Shown one piece after another: positions 1 through 7,156 of a stretch of DNA of 18,826 bases. The translations under genes were made by a program, and so were the position numbers. The DNA is from Azonexaceae bacterium. Lineage in GTDB: Bacteria > Pseudomonadota > Gammaproteobacteria > Burkholderiales > Rhodocyclaceae. The DNA lies in contig SSTB01000066.1 in assembly GCA_009469665.1 (NCBI GenBank), positions 1 to 18,826 on the forward strand. Reading direction: 5' to 3'. The notes beneath the pieces are model-generated. The model ran no database searches and was not told where the DNA came from. It saw only the letters and a list, made by a program, of their open reading frames with translations. Within the stretch, counting starts at the first letter, position 1, and each line of letters opens with the position of its first letter.

Positions 1-330
1 CAGGCCTTTTCCTGGACTCTCGACCGTCTTGGCTACTGGCGGCACAACCGCATTCTTTGGGCCGGCGGCACGACACCGCCCGAGCTCGATCATCTGGTCA
101 TGGCGCTGCGGCGCGAACTGGGCACGGTGGGCATCGCGGGTCCCAATGCCGACCGCCGCTTCTTTCCCCATATGACCCTGGCCCGCAAGTTTCCCCCTCC
201 CACGGCGCTCCCTGTCCTGAGGCCACTGTCCTGGATATGCGGGGACTTCGTTCTGGCACGCTCCAGCCTTCTTCCCGGGGGGCCGTCCTACGACCTCATC
301 GGCCGCTGGCCTCTGCGAACGCCAGACTGA
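1..330 (+). CDS. thpR: RNA 2',3'-cyclic phosphodiesterase (2'-5' RNA ligase family), 3' part only
   Basis: The reading frame is open from base 1 to the TGA at 328-330, so the window holds only about the last 109 residues and the start lies outside. The second of the two HxTx catalytic motifs of the 2H phosphoesterase family is visible as HMTL near base 172, inside a context (FFPHMTLARK) typical of LigT/ThpR. The first HxTx motif must lie upstream of the window. Family members hydrolyse 2',3'-cyclic phosphodiester ends in RNA and can ligate tRNA half-molecules in vitro. The last 35 bases overlap, tail-to-tail, the 3' end of the histidine kinase gene on the other strand, so no separate terminator fits between them. 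The family call is secure; the physiological substrate is not known from the sequence. Confidence 0.85.
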   Translation, partial: QAFSWTLDRLGYWRHNRILWAGGTTPPELDHLVMALRRELGTVGIAGPNADRRFFPHMTLARKFPPPTALPVLRPLSWICGDFVLARSSLLPGGPSYDLIGRWPLRTPD

Positions 331-1615
331 GCCTTGCCCGCAGCCCCCCGCCCTCCCGGGGTAAGAGATCGAGCCGCCCACCGTGCAGGCGAGCCGTACG
401 GTCCACGATGGCCAACCCCAAACCGGTGCCGGTGACGTTGCTGCGGGCGGTATCGCGGCGGGTGAAGGGGCGCTTGAGCCCTTCAGCCTCCTCCGGCGGT
501 ATGCCGACACCTCGGTCGCAGACTTCGATGAAGAGTGTGCCGCCTTCACGTCCTGCGCTGACCTCCACCGGCGAGGCCCCGTACTTGAAGGCGTTGTCTA
601 TAAGATTGGTGACCGCCCGGCCCAAGGCTCGCTGGCGCCCCACGCAAGGTGGCAGGGGGTCGATGCGGCAAGCGACCTCGCGCCCCAGGGCGCGCTGCCG
701 CCCGACCACGTCTTCGAGTAGGGCGTCGATACGGACCGGGGCGGGGACTTCGCCCCCATCGCCACGGGCATAGTCCATGAACTGGGCGATGACCGCCTCC
801 ATCTGATCGATATCCGCCGCTACCGCGTCCCGCGCGCTTTCCGAGGCAATGCTCAGTTCCGCCTCCAGGCGCAGGCGGGTGAGGGGCGTGCGCAGGTCGT
901 GGGAAATTCCGGCCAGCACCTCGGCCCGGTCTCGATCGTGCCGAGCGAGGTCGGCGGCCATGAGGTTGAAGGCCGCCGCCAAGTTGCGCAGCTCGTCCGC
1001 TCCGGTCTCCGGCAGAGTCGCGGGAGTCTGGCCCCGCCCGACCGATGCGGCGGCCACGCCCAGCGCCTTGAGCGGACGGGTGATGCGCGAAGCGATGAAC
1101 CAGGCGACGGCGAGGGCGAGTCCCAGGGCGAGGAGCCCCCAGGCCAGCCAGTGCCAGCCGAAGGTGCGCAGGGCGCGCTCCTGGGGCAGGATAAGCCAGT
1201 ACTCGTCTTCGTCCTGGTCGTCTAGGCGGAAACTGACCCAGAACCCGGCAACTTCATTGACCGCCAAGGACAGTCGGGTGTGATCCCCCAGCAGGGCTCG
1301 CGTGCGGGTTCGCACCAGATCGATGTAACGATCGTCAGGCAGGGGTTCGAGGACATCGTCCGGTTCGACGGGTAGTAGCCGGATGCCCTCCCGCGTCATC
1401 AGTTCGACGAAGAGATCGGGGCGTCGCTCGGGGGCCGAAGCGAGCAGGGCGGCCCGGATGAGATTGACCGTACTGGCAGCCAGCTGGGCGGTCTCCCTTG
1501 CACGGGGCTCGGCTTCCGCCCTTTCGAAAAGCGTCAGCCAGGCGGCGGTGGTCAGTAGGACCAGAGTAGCAATGAGAAAGAAGGTACGCGCCAGCAGCGA
1601 ACGCGGGAGTTTCAT
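296..1615 (-). CDS. envZ: EnvZ-type membrane sensor histidine kinase
   Basis: This 439-residue inner-membrane kinase has a first membrane segment at about residues 10-30, a periplasmic sensor of about 120 residues, a second membrane segment at about 153-176, and a HAMP linker to about 230. The H-box AGISHDLRTPLTR (phospho-acceptor H239) is very close to that of E. coli EnvZ. The ATPase domain shows an N-box (NLIDNAFKYG, 337-346), DRGVGIP and [10 protein letters not shown] chose the ATG at 1615, 19 bp after the response regulator stop, because it puts a short basic N-terminus directly before the membrane segment. An in-frame ATG at 1654 would overlap the regulator gene. The gene follows ompR in the same operon and should phosphorylate and dephosphorylate that regulator. 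The stimulus cannot be read from the sequence; the name rests on the H-box and gene order. Confidence 0.9.
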   Translation of the reverse strand: MKLPRSLLARTFFLIATLVLLTTAAWLTLFERAEAEPRARETAQLAASTVNLIRAALLASAPERRPDLFVELMTREGIRLLPVEPDDVLEPLPDDRYIDLVRTRTRALLGDHTRLSLAVNEVAGFWVSFRLDDQDEDEYWLILPQERALRTFGWHWLAWGLLALGLALAVAWFIASRITRPLKALGVAAASVGRGQTPATLPETGADELRNLAAAFNLMAADLARHDRDRAEVLAGISHDLRTPLTRLRLEAELSIASESARDAVAADIDQMEAVIAQFMDYARGDGGEVPAPVRIDALLEDVVGRQRALGREVACRIDPLPPCVGRQRALGRAVTNLIDNAFKYGASPVEVSAGREGGTLFIEVCDRGVGIPPEEAEGLKRPFTRRDTARSNVTGTGLGLAIVDRTARLHGGRLDLLPREGGGLRARLSLAFAEASGR

Positions 1616-1634
1616 CGCCACGGCCACGCTCGGT

Positions 1635-2360
1635 TCATTCGCGGCTCTTGCCATCCGGCACAAAGACGTAACCAAAGCCCCACACCGTCTGGAGATAGCG
1701 CGGTTGCGCCGGATCCACCTCGACCAGCTTGCGCAGGCGGGAAATCTGCACGTCGATAGCACGGTCGAAGGGCCCCTGTTCACGGCCCCGCGCCAGGGTC
1801 ATTAATTTGTCCCGGGACAGGGGTTCGCGCGGGTGCTGCAGCAGAACCTTGAGAACGGCGAATTCCCCGGTGGTAAGGGCGATGATTTCGTCCCCGCGCT
1901 TGAGCGTTCGTGCCGCCATATCGACCTCGACCTGGCCGAAGGAAATCGACTCCACCTCGGCCTCCGGCGCCCCTGGGGGAGTACTGCCGCGCCGGCGCAG
2001 CACGGCATGGATGCGGGCCAGCAATTCCCGTGGGTTGAAAGGCTTGGGCAGATAATCATCGGCCCCCATTTCCAGGCCGACGATGCGGTCAATGTCCTCG
2101 CCTTTGGCGGTGAGCATGATGATGGCGGTCGTGTCGCCTGTTCCCCGCAGGCGGCGGCAGATGGTCAGACCGTCTTCGCCCGGGAGCATGAGATCCAGGA
2201 CGATGAGGTCGAAATGCTCCCGGGTGCGAGCCCGGTCCATCTGGGGCGCGTCGGCGACGGCGCGAACTTCAAAACCCTGCTCGCCCAGGTAGCGCGACAG
2301 GAGATCCCGGAGACGGATGTCGTCGTCGACGACGAGAATGCGGTGTTGGCGTTCGGTCAT
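1635..2360 (-). CDS. ompR: OmpR-family DNA-binding response regulator
   Basis: The product has 241 residues, the normal length for OmpR. An N-terminal receiver has the acidic pair in VVDDD (about 11-13), phospho-acceptor D56 in LIVLDLMLPGEDG and the conserved lysine K106 in YLPKPFNP. A C-terminal winged helix-turn-helix follows, ending in the typical RYLQTVWGFGYVFVPDG. The ATG at 2360 was chosen because the receiver starts immediately after it; the frame stays open for about 200 codons upstream, but that part has no receiver or other recognisable sequence. The Shine-Dalgarno upstream is weak. The gene is the first of a two-gene operon with the envZ-type kinase and is divergent from the small exported protein at 2547, with a 186-bp shared upstream region. 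It probably acts as a transcription factor for envelope genes, possibly including that neighbour. Confidence 0.92.
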   Translation of the reverse strand: MTERQHRILVVDDDIRLRDLLSRYLGEQGFEVRAVADAPQMDRARTREHFDLIVLDLMLPGEDGLTICRRLRGTGDTTAIIMLTAKGEDIDRIVGLEMGADDYLPKPFNPRELLARIHAVLRRRGSTPPGAPEAEVESISFGQVEVDMAARTLKRGDEIIALTTGEFAVLKVLLQHPREPLSRDKLMTLARGREQGPFDRAIDVQISRLRKLVEVDPAQPRYLQTVWGFGYVFVPDGKSRE

Positions 2361-2427
2361 GGCAGCAAGGATAATGGCGGCGTTGAAAAGGCAGCAGCGG
2401 TGATGGGCTTGAATGGTAACAAGCTTT

Positions 2428-2448
2428 TTGCCGCTTCCGCTGTGGCAA
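2428..2448. promoter_or_regulatory. Dyad TTGCC-N11-GGCAA in the divergent intergenic region
   Basis: A 5-bp perfect inverted repeat with an 11-bp spacer lies near the middle of the 186-bp region between the OmpR-type regulator and the small exported protein. It sits close to a GTAACA sequence (about 2416) and a GGTG-CTTA-CACC palindrome (about 2451-2462). It is a candidate operator for a divergently acting regulator. I found no convincing -35/-10 pair in this region for either direction, and a five-base arm can occur by chance. Confidence 0.2.
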
Positions 2449-2546
2449 CAGGTGCTTACACCTTGCGCGCCGCCGCAGAACCCCTCATTGGCGTTTCGGG
2501 GCGAAAATGCCCCATCGGCCCAATCCGGCCCGCTTCGGAGTCGAGG

Positions 2547-2927
2547 ATGAAAAACAAGTTCGCGTTCGCCTGTACCACACTGGTGGTAAGTCTTACGGCT
2601 GCAGGTCAGGCTTGCGCCGATGTTCCGGACGATACGCGCGGACTTCGCCTGGAAATACACGTCCTTGCGCTGCGAGAGCGGAGTGCTTCCGAGACGCCTG
2701 CGCAGATCCTCGAACTCGCCCGCCTGCCGCAGGAACAGCGACAGCAAATGCGCCAGCAGATGCGCGAGCAATGGCAACAGAATCCCCCGGACAACTGGGA
2801 TGGCCGACACCAGCCTATGCCTGCGACCCCGATTTCCCAGGAGGAGCGCCATCGCTTGCGGGAGGAAATGCGCGGCCAGCAAGAGCCGCGCGGCGAAGGA
2901 CGCGGCCGACGGGGCGGCTGGCACTGA
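2547..2927 (+). CDS. Small exported Gln/Arg-rich protein of unknown function
   Basis: The predicted protein has 126 residues. It begins with a clear Sec signal peptide: basic MKNK, a hydrophobic core to about residue 20, and an AxA-type site (ACA before D25). The mature part is hydrophilic. It has a Gln/Arg-rich helix at about 60-80 (LPQEQRQQMRQQMREQWQQ), a proline-rich stretch at about 79-95, a second charged helix (SQEERHRLREEMRGQQ, 97-112) and a Gly/Arg tail ending in WH. The start is supported by a GGAG-like Shine-Dalgarno just upstream, around 2537-2546. Its position, divergent from an OmpR/EnvZ-type pair, recalls cpxP beside cpxRA, but I see no LTxxQ motif, so it cannot be called a CpxP/Spy homologue. 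It could be a periplasmic chaperone-like or stress protein; no function is assigned. Confidence 0.6.
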   Translation: MKNKFAFACTTLVVSLTAAGQACADVPDDTRGLRLEIHVLALRERSASETPAQILELARLPQEQRQQMRQQMREQWQQNPPDNWDGRHQPMPATPISQEERHRLREEMRGQQEPRGEGRGRRGGWH

Positions 2928-3068
2928 GCGACAACCGCGCAGCCGCTTTGAAGGCATGCCGTTCAGCGACCCGGCCTCGTCATAGCGAATTCATCTCACG
3001 ACAACGGGATTGCCCCCTCTTCTTCGTTGTGGCACCGTAGCAGCTTTCTGACTCCACGGGGGAAAACC

Positions 3069-3920
3069 ATGTCCACGCTGCGTTTCCTGGCGGTCGCTGC
3101 CGCTGTCGCTCTTGCCGCACCTGCCGTTTCGGCCGATACCCTGGGTCGGATCAAGGCCAGGAAGAGCATTTCTCTGGGCTATCGCACCGCGTCTGTGCCA
3201 TTCTCCTACGTGGGTGACGATGGCAAGCCCACCGGATACTCGATCGAGCTGTGTTCGAAGGTGGTCAATGCCATCCAGAGCCAATTGAAGCTGCCCCGCC
3301 TGGACATCAAGTGGGTGGCGGTGGAGCCCGCCAACCGGGTAGCTCGGCTGCGCAAAGGCGAAATCGACCTCGAGTGCGGTTCTACTACCGCCAATCTCAG
3401 TCGGCGGCGGGACGTCGACTTCAGCCTGCTCACCTTCGCAGACGGCGGCAGTTACATTACGGCCAAGGGTTCTGGTATTTTTGCCCTTGCCGACCTCAAG
3501 GGCCGGCGCACCGGTGTGGCCACTGGAACGACCACGGAGGCCACGCTGCGACGGGCCATGGAGAAGGGTCGCTTCGCCACCGAGCTGGTTGCAGTCAAGG
3601 ACCACGGCGATGGTTTGCGTCTCCTCAATGAAGGCAAGATCGACGCCTACGCCTCGGACCGTGGCCTGCTCGCAGGGCTTATCCTGGCAGCAGGCAAGCA
3701 GGAGGCTTGGGAACTGGGCAGCGAGTTGTATTCCTACGAACCCTATGCCCTCATGATGCGCCGCAACGACGCCGATTTCCGCCTGGTGGTGGATACCGAA
3801 CTGGCGCGTATCTACCGTACCGGCGAACTGTTCGCCACTTATGACCGCTGGTTCGGCGCCATCTCCAAACCCGGCCCCCTGCTCGACTCGATGGTTTTCC
3901 TGCTCGGGCTCCCGGAATAG
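3069..3920 (+). CDS. Periplasmic amino-acid-type ABC transporter substrate-binding protein
   Basis: This 283-residue protein has a signal peptide (residues 1-22, cleavage after VSA) followed by a family-3 solute-binding fold. The start of the mature domain (TLGRIKARKSISLGYR), the segment PFSYVGDDGKPTGYSIELC, the RKGEIDLECGSTTAN segment and the hinge region LADLKGRRTGVATGTTTEATL are characteristic of glutamate/aspartate (GltI-like) binding proteins. The ATG at 3069 is preceded by a G-rich Shine-Dalgarno and yields a normal signal peptide; the frame is open a little further upstream but without a better start. No permease or ATPase gene is next to it, so it is an orphan that would have to share a transporter encoded elsewhere or act in sensing. 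The exact ligand is not determinable. Confidence 0.85.
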   Translation: MSTLRFLAVAAAVALAAPAVSADTLGRIKARKSISLGYRTASVPFSYVGDDGKPTGYSIELCSKVVNAIQSQLKLPRLDIKWVAVEPANRVARLRKGEIDLECGSTTANLSRRRDVDFSLLTFADGGSYITAKGSGIFALADLKGRRTGVATGTTTEATLRRAMEKGRFATELVAVKDHGDGLRLLNEGKIDAYASDRGLLAGLILAAGKQEAWELGSELYSYEPYALMMRRNDADFRLVVDTELARIYRTGELFATYDRWFGAISKPGPLLDSMVFLLGLPE

Positions 3921-3928
3921 GGCTCCTG

Positions 3929-3934
3929 TACAAT
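3929..3934 (+). promoter_or_regulatory. Possible -10 element TACAAT just before tsaB
   Basis: The hexamer TACAAT lies 8 bases before the tsaB ATG (3943), in the 22-bp gap after the binding-protein gene. If used, transcription would start within a few bases of the start codon and give a nearly leaderless mRNA. No good -35 hexamer is found 16-18 bp upstream, so this is a weak candidate. Confidence 0.3.
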
Positions 3935-3942
3935 GGCGGGCG

Positions 3943-4629
3943 ATGAAAATCCTCGCCCTGGAAACCTCGACGGAAGCCGGTTCCTGCGCCCTATACCTGG
4001 ATGGCACCGTCCTGGAACGGCACTGTCCCGCCGCTCGTCCCCACAGTGAAACCCTGCTGCCCCTGGTGAGGGAACTGCTGGGGGATGGCGAACTTGCTCT
4101 GGGCGATCTGGATGCCATCGCCTTCGGCCGGGGACCCGGAGCCTTCACCGGGCTGCGCGTGGCCTGTGGCGTGGCCCAGGGGCTGGCTGCCGGTGCCGGG
4201 CTTTCGCTGATAGGCATCGGCAGTCTGGACGCCCTGGCGTGGAACGCCGGGGGTGACGCGGTGCTTGCAGTGCTCGACGCGCGCATGGGCGAGATTTATT
4301 GCGCCGCTTTCCGCCGCAGTAGGAGTGAGCTGCGCCTGGCGGACGGGGTCCGCGTTCTGGCGCCCGGCGATCTGATTCTGCCCGAAGGCGCCTGGCAGGC
4401 CGCCGGCAATGCGCTGGCCGCCTACCCGGAACTTTACGCAAGGCTGCGATCCGCGGGTTTTTCCTGTCAGGCGGACGCCATGCCTTCGGCGGCTGCGGTG
4501 GCGCAGCTTGCCGCTGGGCGCTGGCTGCGGGAAGGTGGCCTGGACGCGGCCGATGCCACGCCCTTCTACGTGCGGGACAAGGTCGCCCGGACCACCGCGG
4601 AACGGTTGGCCAAAGGGGGACGGGCATGA
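3943..4629 (+). CDS. tsaB: tRNA t6A threonylcarbamoyl transferase complex dimerisation subunit TsaB
   Basis: TsaB partners with TsaD and TsaE in making N6-threonylcarbamoyladenosine at position 37 of ANN-decoding tRNAs. The 228-residue product begins MKILALETSTEAGSCAL and has the conserved RPHSETLLPLV and AFGRGPGAFTGLRVACGVAQGLA segments of the TsaB/YeaZ ASKHA fold, with the usual divergent C-terminal half. The ATG at 3943 gives the canonical N-terminus. It is the first of three overlapping genes: its TGA shares four bases (ATGA, 4626-4629) with the rimI start. This operon is a familiar arrangement in betaproteobacteria, which supports the call. Confidence 0.93.
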   Translation: MKILALETSTEAGSCALYLDGTVLERHCPAARPHSETLLPLVRELLGDGELALGDLDAIAFGRGPGAFTGLRVACGVAQGLAAGAGLSLIGIGSLDALAWNAGGDAVLAVLDARMGEIYCAAFRRSRSELRLADGVRVLAPGDLILPEGAWQAAGNALAAYPELYARLRSAGFSCQADAMPSAAAVAQLAAGRWLREGGLDAADATPFYVRDKVARTTAERLAKGGRA

Positions 4630-5093
4630 GCGTGCCGGCCGCCTGGAGCCCCACGCTTGAACTGGAACCGCTTCGGGAAAACCAGATCGACGCAATCACG
4701 GACCTGGAGGGGGGGCTGCAGGCCTTTCCCTGGAGCCGGGGCAATTTTCTCGATTCCCACCAGGCTGGCCATAGCGTCTGGGTCGCGCGACTGGGCGACG
4801 TCCTCGTCGGATTTTCGGTGGTAATGAGTGTCATCGACGAAGCGCACCTGCTCAATCTTGGCGTGGCGGCCGGCCAGCAGCGTCAGGGTATAGGCTCCCG
4901 CCTGCTGCGTTGTGCCATGGAGACGGCCCGCAGCGGCGGCGCTCGGCGCTTCCTGCTCGAGGTTCGTCCCTCGAATGGGAGGGCCATCGACCTGTATCGC
5001 CATTTCGGATTTTCCCGCGTGGGTCTGCGGCGGGGGTATTACCCGGCCCCGGACGGACGTGAAGACGCCATCGTCATGGCGAGGGAATTGTGA
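4626..5093 (+). CDS. rimI: Ribosomal protein S18 N-alpha-acetyltransferase RimI (GNAT family)
   Basis: The 155-residue product has a GNAT fold. The acetyl-CoA-binding motif A appears as [20 protein letters not shown] (QRQGIG being the Q/RxxGxG/A loop, about residues 85-90). It is followed by the motif B region [21 protein letters not shown] and the RimI-typical [19 protein letters not shown]-terminus. RimI acetylates the N-terminal alanine of ribosomal protein S18. Its ATG overlaps the tsaB stop and its own stop overlaps the next gene's GTG, indicating translational coupling throughout the operon. The pairing of tsaB with rimI is widely conserved. Confidence 0.93.
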   Translation: MSVPAAWSPTLELEPLRENQIDAITDLEGGLQAFPWSRGNFLDSHQAGHSVWVARLGDVLVGFSVVMSVIDEAHLLNLGVAAGQQRQGIGSRLLRCAMETARSGGARRFLLEVRPSNGRAIDLYRHFGFSRVGLRRGYYPAPDGREDAIVMAREL

Positions 5094-5812
5094 CCGATCG
5101 CCGCACGCTGCTTGCCGAGATGGGTATCGCTCCGCTCTGGCGTTTGCGCAGCACCGAAGCGGCCGAGGGTGCCCCCGCAGCACACGGCGGGGAACACGTG
5201 ACGGAAGAAGCCGCGCCAGCGCCCATGACCGCGGCGGGGGCTTGGGACGAACTGGCCCGCCAGGTCGCCGACTGCCAAGCTTGTGCCTTGTGTCGCCAGC
5301 GCAAACAGGCCGTCCTCGGCGTCGGCGACCGGGAGGCGGACTGGCTGTTCATCGGTGAAGGCCCGGGAGCCGAGGAAGACGCCCAGGGCGAACCCTTTGT
5401 CGGCCAGGCGGGCAAACTACTCGACGCCATGCTGGCCAGCATTGAGCTGCGGCGGGGCGAGGGGGTCTATATCGCCAACGCGGTCAAATGCCGGCCGCCG
5501 GGTAACCGTACGCCAGAAGCCGAGGAGATGGGTGCCTGCCGACACTTCTTGGAACGGCAGATCGAACTCCTGCGTCCCCGCATCATCGTTCTCCTGGGAA
5601 GGTCCGCGGCAAGCACCCTCCTGGGCGCCGACCGCGCCCTGGCGTCCCTGCGCGGGCGCAGTCACGATTACCGGGGGATTCCCGTCGTCGTCACGTATCA
5701 CCCAGCCTATCTGCTGCGCAATTTGCCGGAAAAGGCCAAGGCCTGGGAAGATTTGCTTTTTGCCCGCCGCGTGGCGCGGGAATCCGCCGCCGAGGGCCAA
5801 CTCCCTCTTTGA
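5090..5812 (+). CDS. Family 4 uracil-DNA glycosylase with a [4Fe-4S] cluster
   Basis: This 240-residue enzyme removes uracil from DNA in base excision repair. Motif A is GEGPGAEED (about 89-97) with the following [10 protein letters not shown], and the second active-site motif is [10 protein letters not shown] (H204). Four cysteines match the cluster-ligand pattern of the family: C62 and C65 (CQAC) and C134 and C150 ([18 protein letters not shown]). The start codon is GTG at 5090, forming a GTGA overlap with the rimI stop. A poorly conserved linker of about 45 residues (about 15-60) precedes the cluster region, as in many proteobacterial members that fuse a short N-terminal tail. The gene ends 9 bp before the convergent lplT stop, with no obvious terminator between. 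Confidence 0.92.
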   Translation: MTDRRTLLAEMGIAPLWRLRSTEAAEGAPAAHGGEHVTEEAAPAPMTAAGAWDELARQVADCQACALCRQRKQAVLGVGDREADWLFIGEGPGAEEDAQGEPFVGQAGKLLDAMLASIELRRGEGVYIANAVKCRPPGNRTPEAEEMGACRHFLERQIELLRPRIIVLLGRSAASTLLGADRALASLRGRSHDYRGIPVVVTYHPAYLLRNLPEKAKAWEDLLFARRVARESAAEGQLPL

Positions 5813-5821
5813 ACCGCGCCT

Positions 5822-7087
5822 TCAGTGGCCGCGAGTGTCGTCCAGATGGGCTACGTCGTCGTAGCGCCGCTGGTTGGCTTCGTGCAAGCGTTTGACGAGG
5901 TGCATGGCTGCCGAAACGAAAGCACCGAAAAGCGTCAGAACCACGTAGATGGAGAGATTCGCCCGGATCATGGCGTAATACAGGCCGGTCATCATCAGGA
6001 TCGAGAGGTTCTCGTTGAAGTTCTGCACGGCGATGGAATGGCCCGCCCCCATCAGAATGTGGCCTCGGTGCTGCAAGAGCGCATTCATCGGCACGACGAA
6101 GAATCCGGACAGGCCCCCGATGAGGATGAGCAGCGGAATGGCCAGTTCGATGTCGCGGACGAAATTCATGACCAGGACGATGAGGCCCATGGCGATGCCG
6201 AGGGGGATGACCTTCACGGAGCGGCGCAGGGTGATGAACCGCGCCGCACAGGCCGCGCCCACTGCGACGCCCACGGCCACAACCCCCTGGAGCATTGAGG
6301 ATTTGGACAGATCGAGCTGCAGGGAGACCTCGGCCCATTTGATGACAATGAACTGAAGTGTCGCTCCGGCGCCCCAGAATAGCGTGGTGACCGCCAGAGA
6401 CACCTGGCCTAGCTTGTCCCGCCAGAGCAGCAAGAAGCAATGGTTGAATTCGTGGATCAGATACCAGGGATTACGCTTCAGGGGCTTGTGGTCCACCGAA
6501 GTCTCGGGCACATAGAGGTTGAAGAGGGCGGCGAGGACGTAGAGCACGCCGATGATGGTGATGGCCATCTCCCCTGCCGTGTCGATACCGGTACTTACGA
6601 TGGGAACGTCGAGGGCAAGAAGGGTGCTGGCGATCTCCGGCTTGATGAGGGTTCCGCCGATGACCACCCCGAGAATGATGGCACCGACGGTGAGTCCTTC
6701 GATCCAACCGTTGGCGACCACCAACTGGCGCGCGGGCAGATACTCGGTCAGGATGCCGTACTTGGCCGGCGAATAGGCCGCTGCCCCCAGGCCGACCACA
6801 GCGTAGGCGGCGAGGGGGTGAACCGCGAAGAACATCATGCCGCAGCCGACGATCTTCACCGTGTTGCTGACGAACATGACCCGCCACTTGGGCATCGAGT
6901 CGGCAAAGGCGCCGACGAAGGCGGCGAGGACCACGTAGGACAGGGTAAAGAAGGTTTTGAGAAGCGGTTCGTATTCGGCCGGGGCGTGCATGTCCCGCAG
7001 GGCCGAGATGGCGACGATGAGCAGGGCGTTGTCGGCCAGGGCGGAAAAAAACTGCGCGGCCATGATGATGTAGAAGCCGAAGGGCAC
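5822..7087 (-). CDS. lplT: Lysophospholipid transporter LplT (major facilitator superfamily)
   Basis: The 421-residue product is a polytopic inner-membrane protein with about twelve hydrophobic segments. Recognisable LplT sequence includes the N-terminus FYIIMAAQFFSALADNALLI, AAYSPAKYGILTEYLPA, ANGWIEGLTVGAIILG and the C-terminal half with FFVVPMNALLQHRGH. LplT flips lysophospholipids such as lyso-PE across the inner membrane for re-acylation. The start is GTG at 7087, which matches the usual family N-terminus; an ATG at 7135 in the same frame is followed two codons later by a stop. No acyltransferase (aas) domain is fused or adjacent. An extended -10 promoter element lies 39-47 bp upstream, suggesting it is transcribed apart from the kinase gene before it. 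Confidence 0.93.
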   Translation of the reverse strand: MPFGFYIIMAAQFFSALADNALLIVAISALRDMHAPAEYEPLLKTFFTLSYVVLAAFVGAFADSMPKWRVMFVSNTVKIVGCGMMFFAVHPLAAYAVVGLGAAAYSPAKYGILTEYLPARQLVVANGWIEGLTVGAIILGVVIGGTLIKPEIASTLLALDVPIVSTGIDTAGEMAITIIGVLYVLAALFNLYVPETSVDHKPLKRNPWYLIHEFNHCFLLLWRDKLGQVSLAVTTLFWGAGATLQFIVIKWAEVSLQLDLSKSSMLQGVVAVGVAVGAACAARFITLRRSVKVIPLGIAMGLIVLVMNFVRDIELAIPLLILIGGLSGFFVVPMNALLQHRGHILMGAGHSIAVQNFNENLSILMMTGLYYAMIRANLSIYVVLTLFGAFVSAAMHLVKRLHEANQRRYDDVAHLDDTRGH

Positions 7088-7125
7088 GGAAGCGGTCTCG
7101 GTCTTGGTTTTCGTTGTCGGCGAGG

Positions 7126-7134
7126 GTTATATCA
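7126..7134 (-). promoter_or_regulatory. Extended -10 promoter element for lplT
   Basis: Read on the bottom strand the sequence is TGATATAAC, an extended -10 (TGnTATAAT) with one mismatch in the hexamer. It would start transcription near 7119, leaving a leader of about 30 nt before the lplT GTG. The -35 region 17 bp upstream is poor, which extended -10 promoters tolerate. Confidence 0.4.
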
Positions 7135-7156
7135 TGGTTTCGCCGCAGGGTTGGTT

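Noticed and set aside
634..706. Repeated VGRQRALGR peptide twice in the EnvZ-type kinase
   Set aside because: The two copies are short, the second fits the normal pre-N-box position of the family, and codons differ; probably coincidence rather than a duplication.
296..1783. N-terminal extension of the EnvZ-type kinase to 1783
   Set aside because: The extension runs through the coding sequence of the regulator in another frame; the ATG at 1615 gives a normal kinase N-terminus.
2498..2513. Hairpin GGGGC-GAAAAT-GCCCC in the leader of the small exported protein as a riboswitch or terminator
   Set aside because: Five base pairs with no T-run and no recognised riboswitch motif.
1635..2957. N-terminal extension of the OmpR-type regulator up to 2957
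   Set aside because: The extra 199 residues have no recognisable sequence and overlap the divergent small gene; the receiver begins right after the ATG at 2360.
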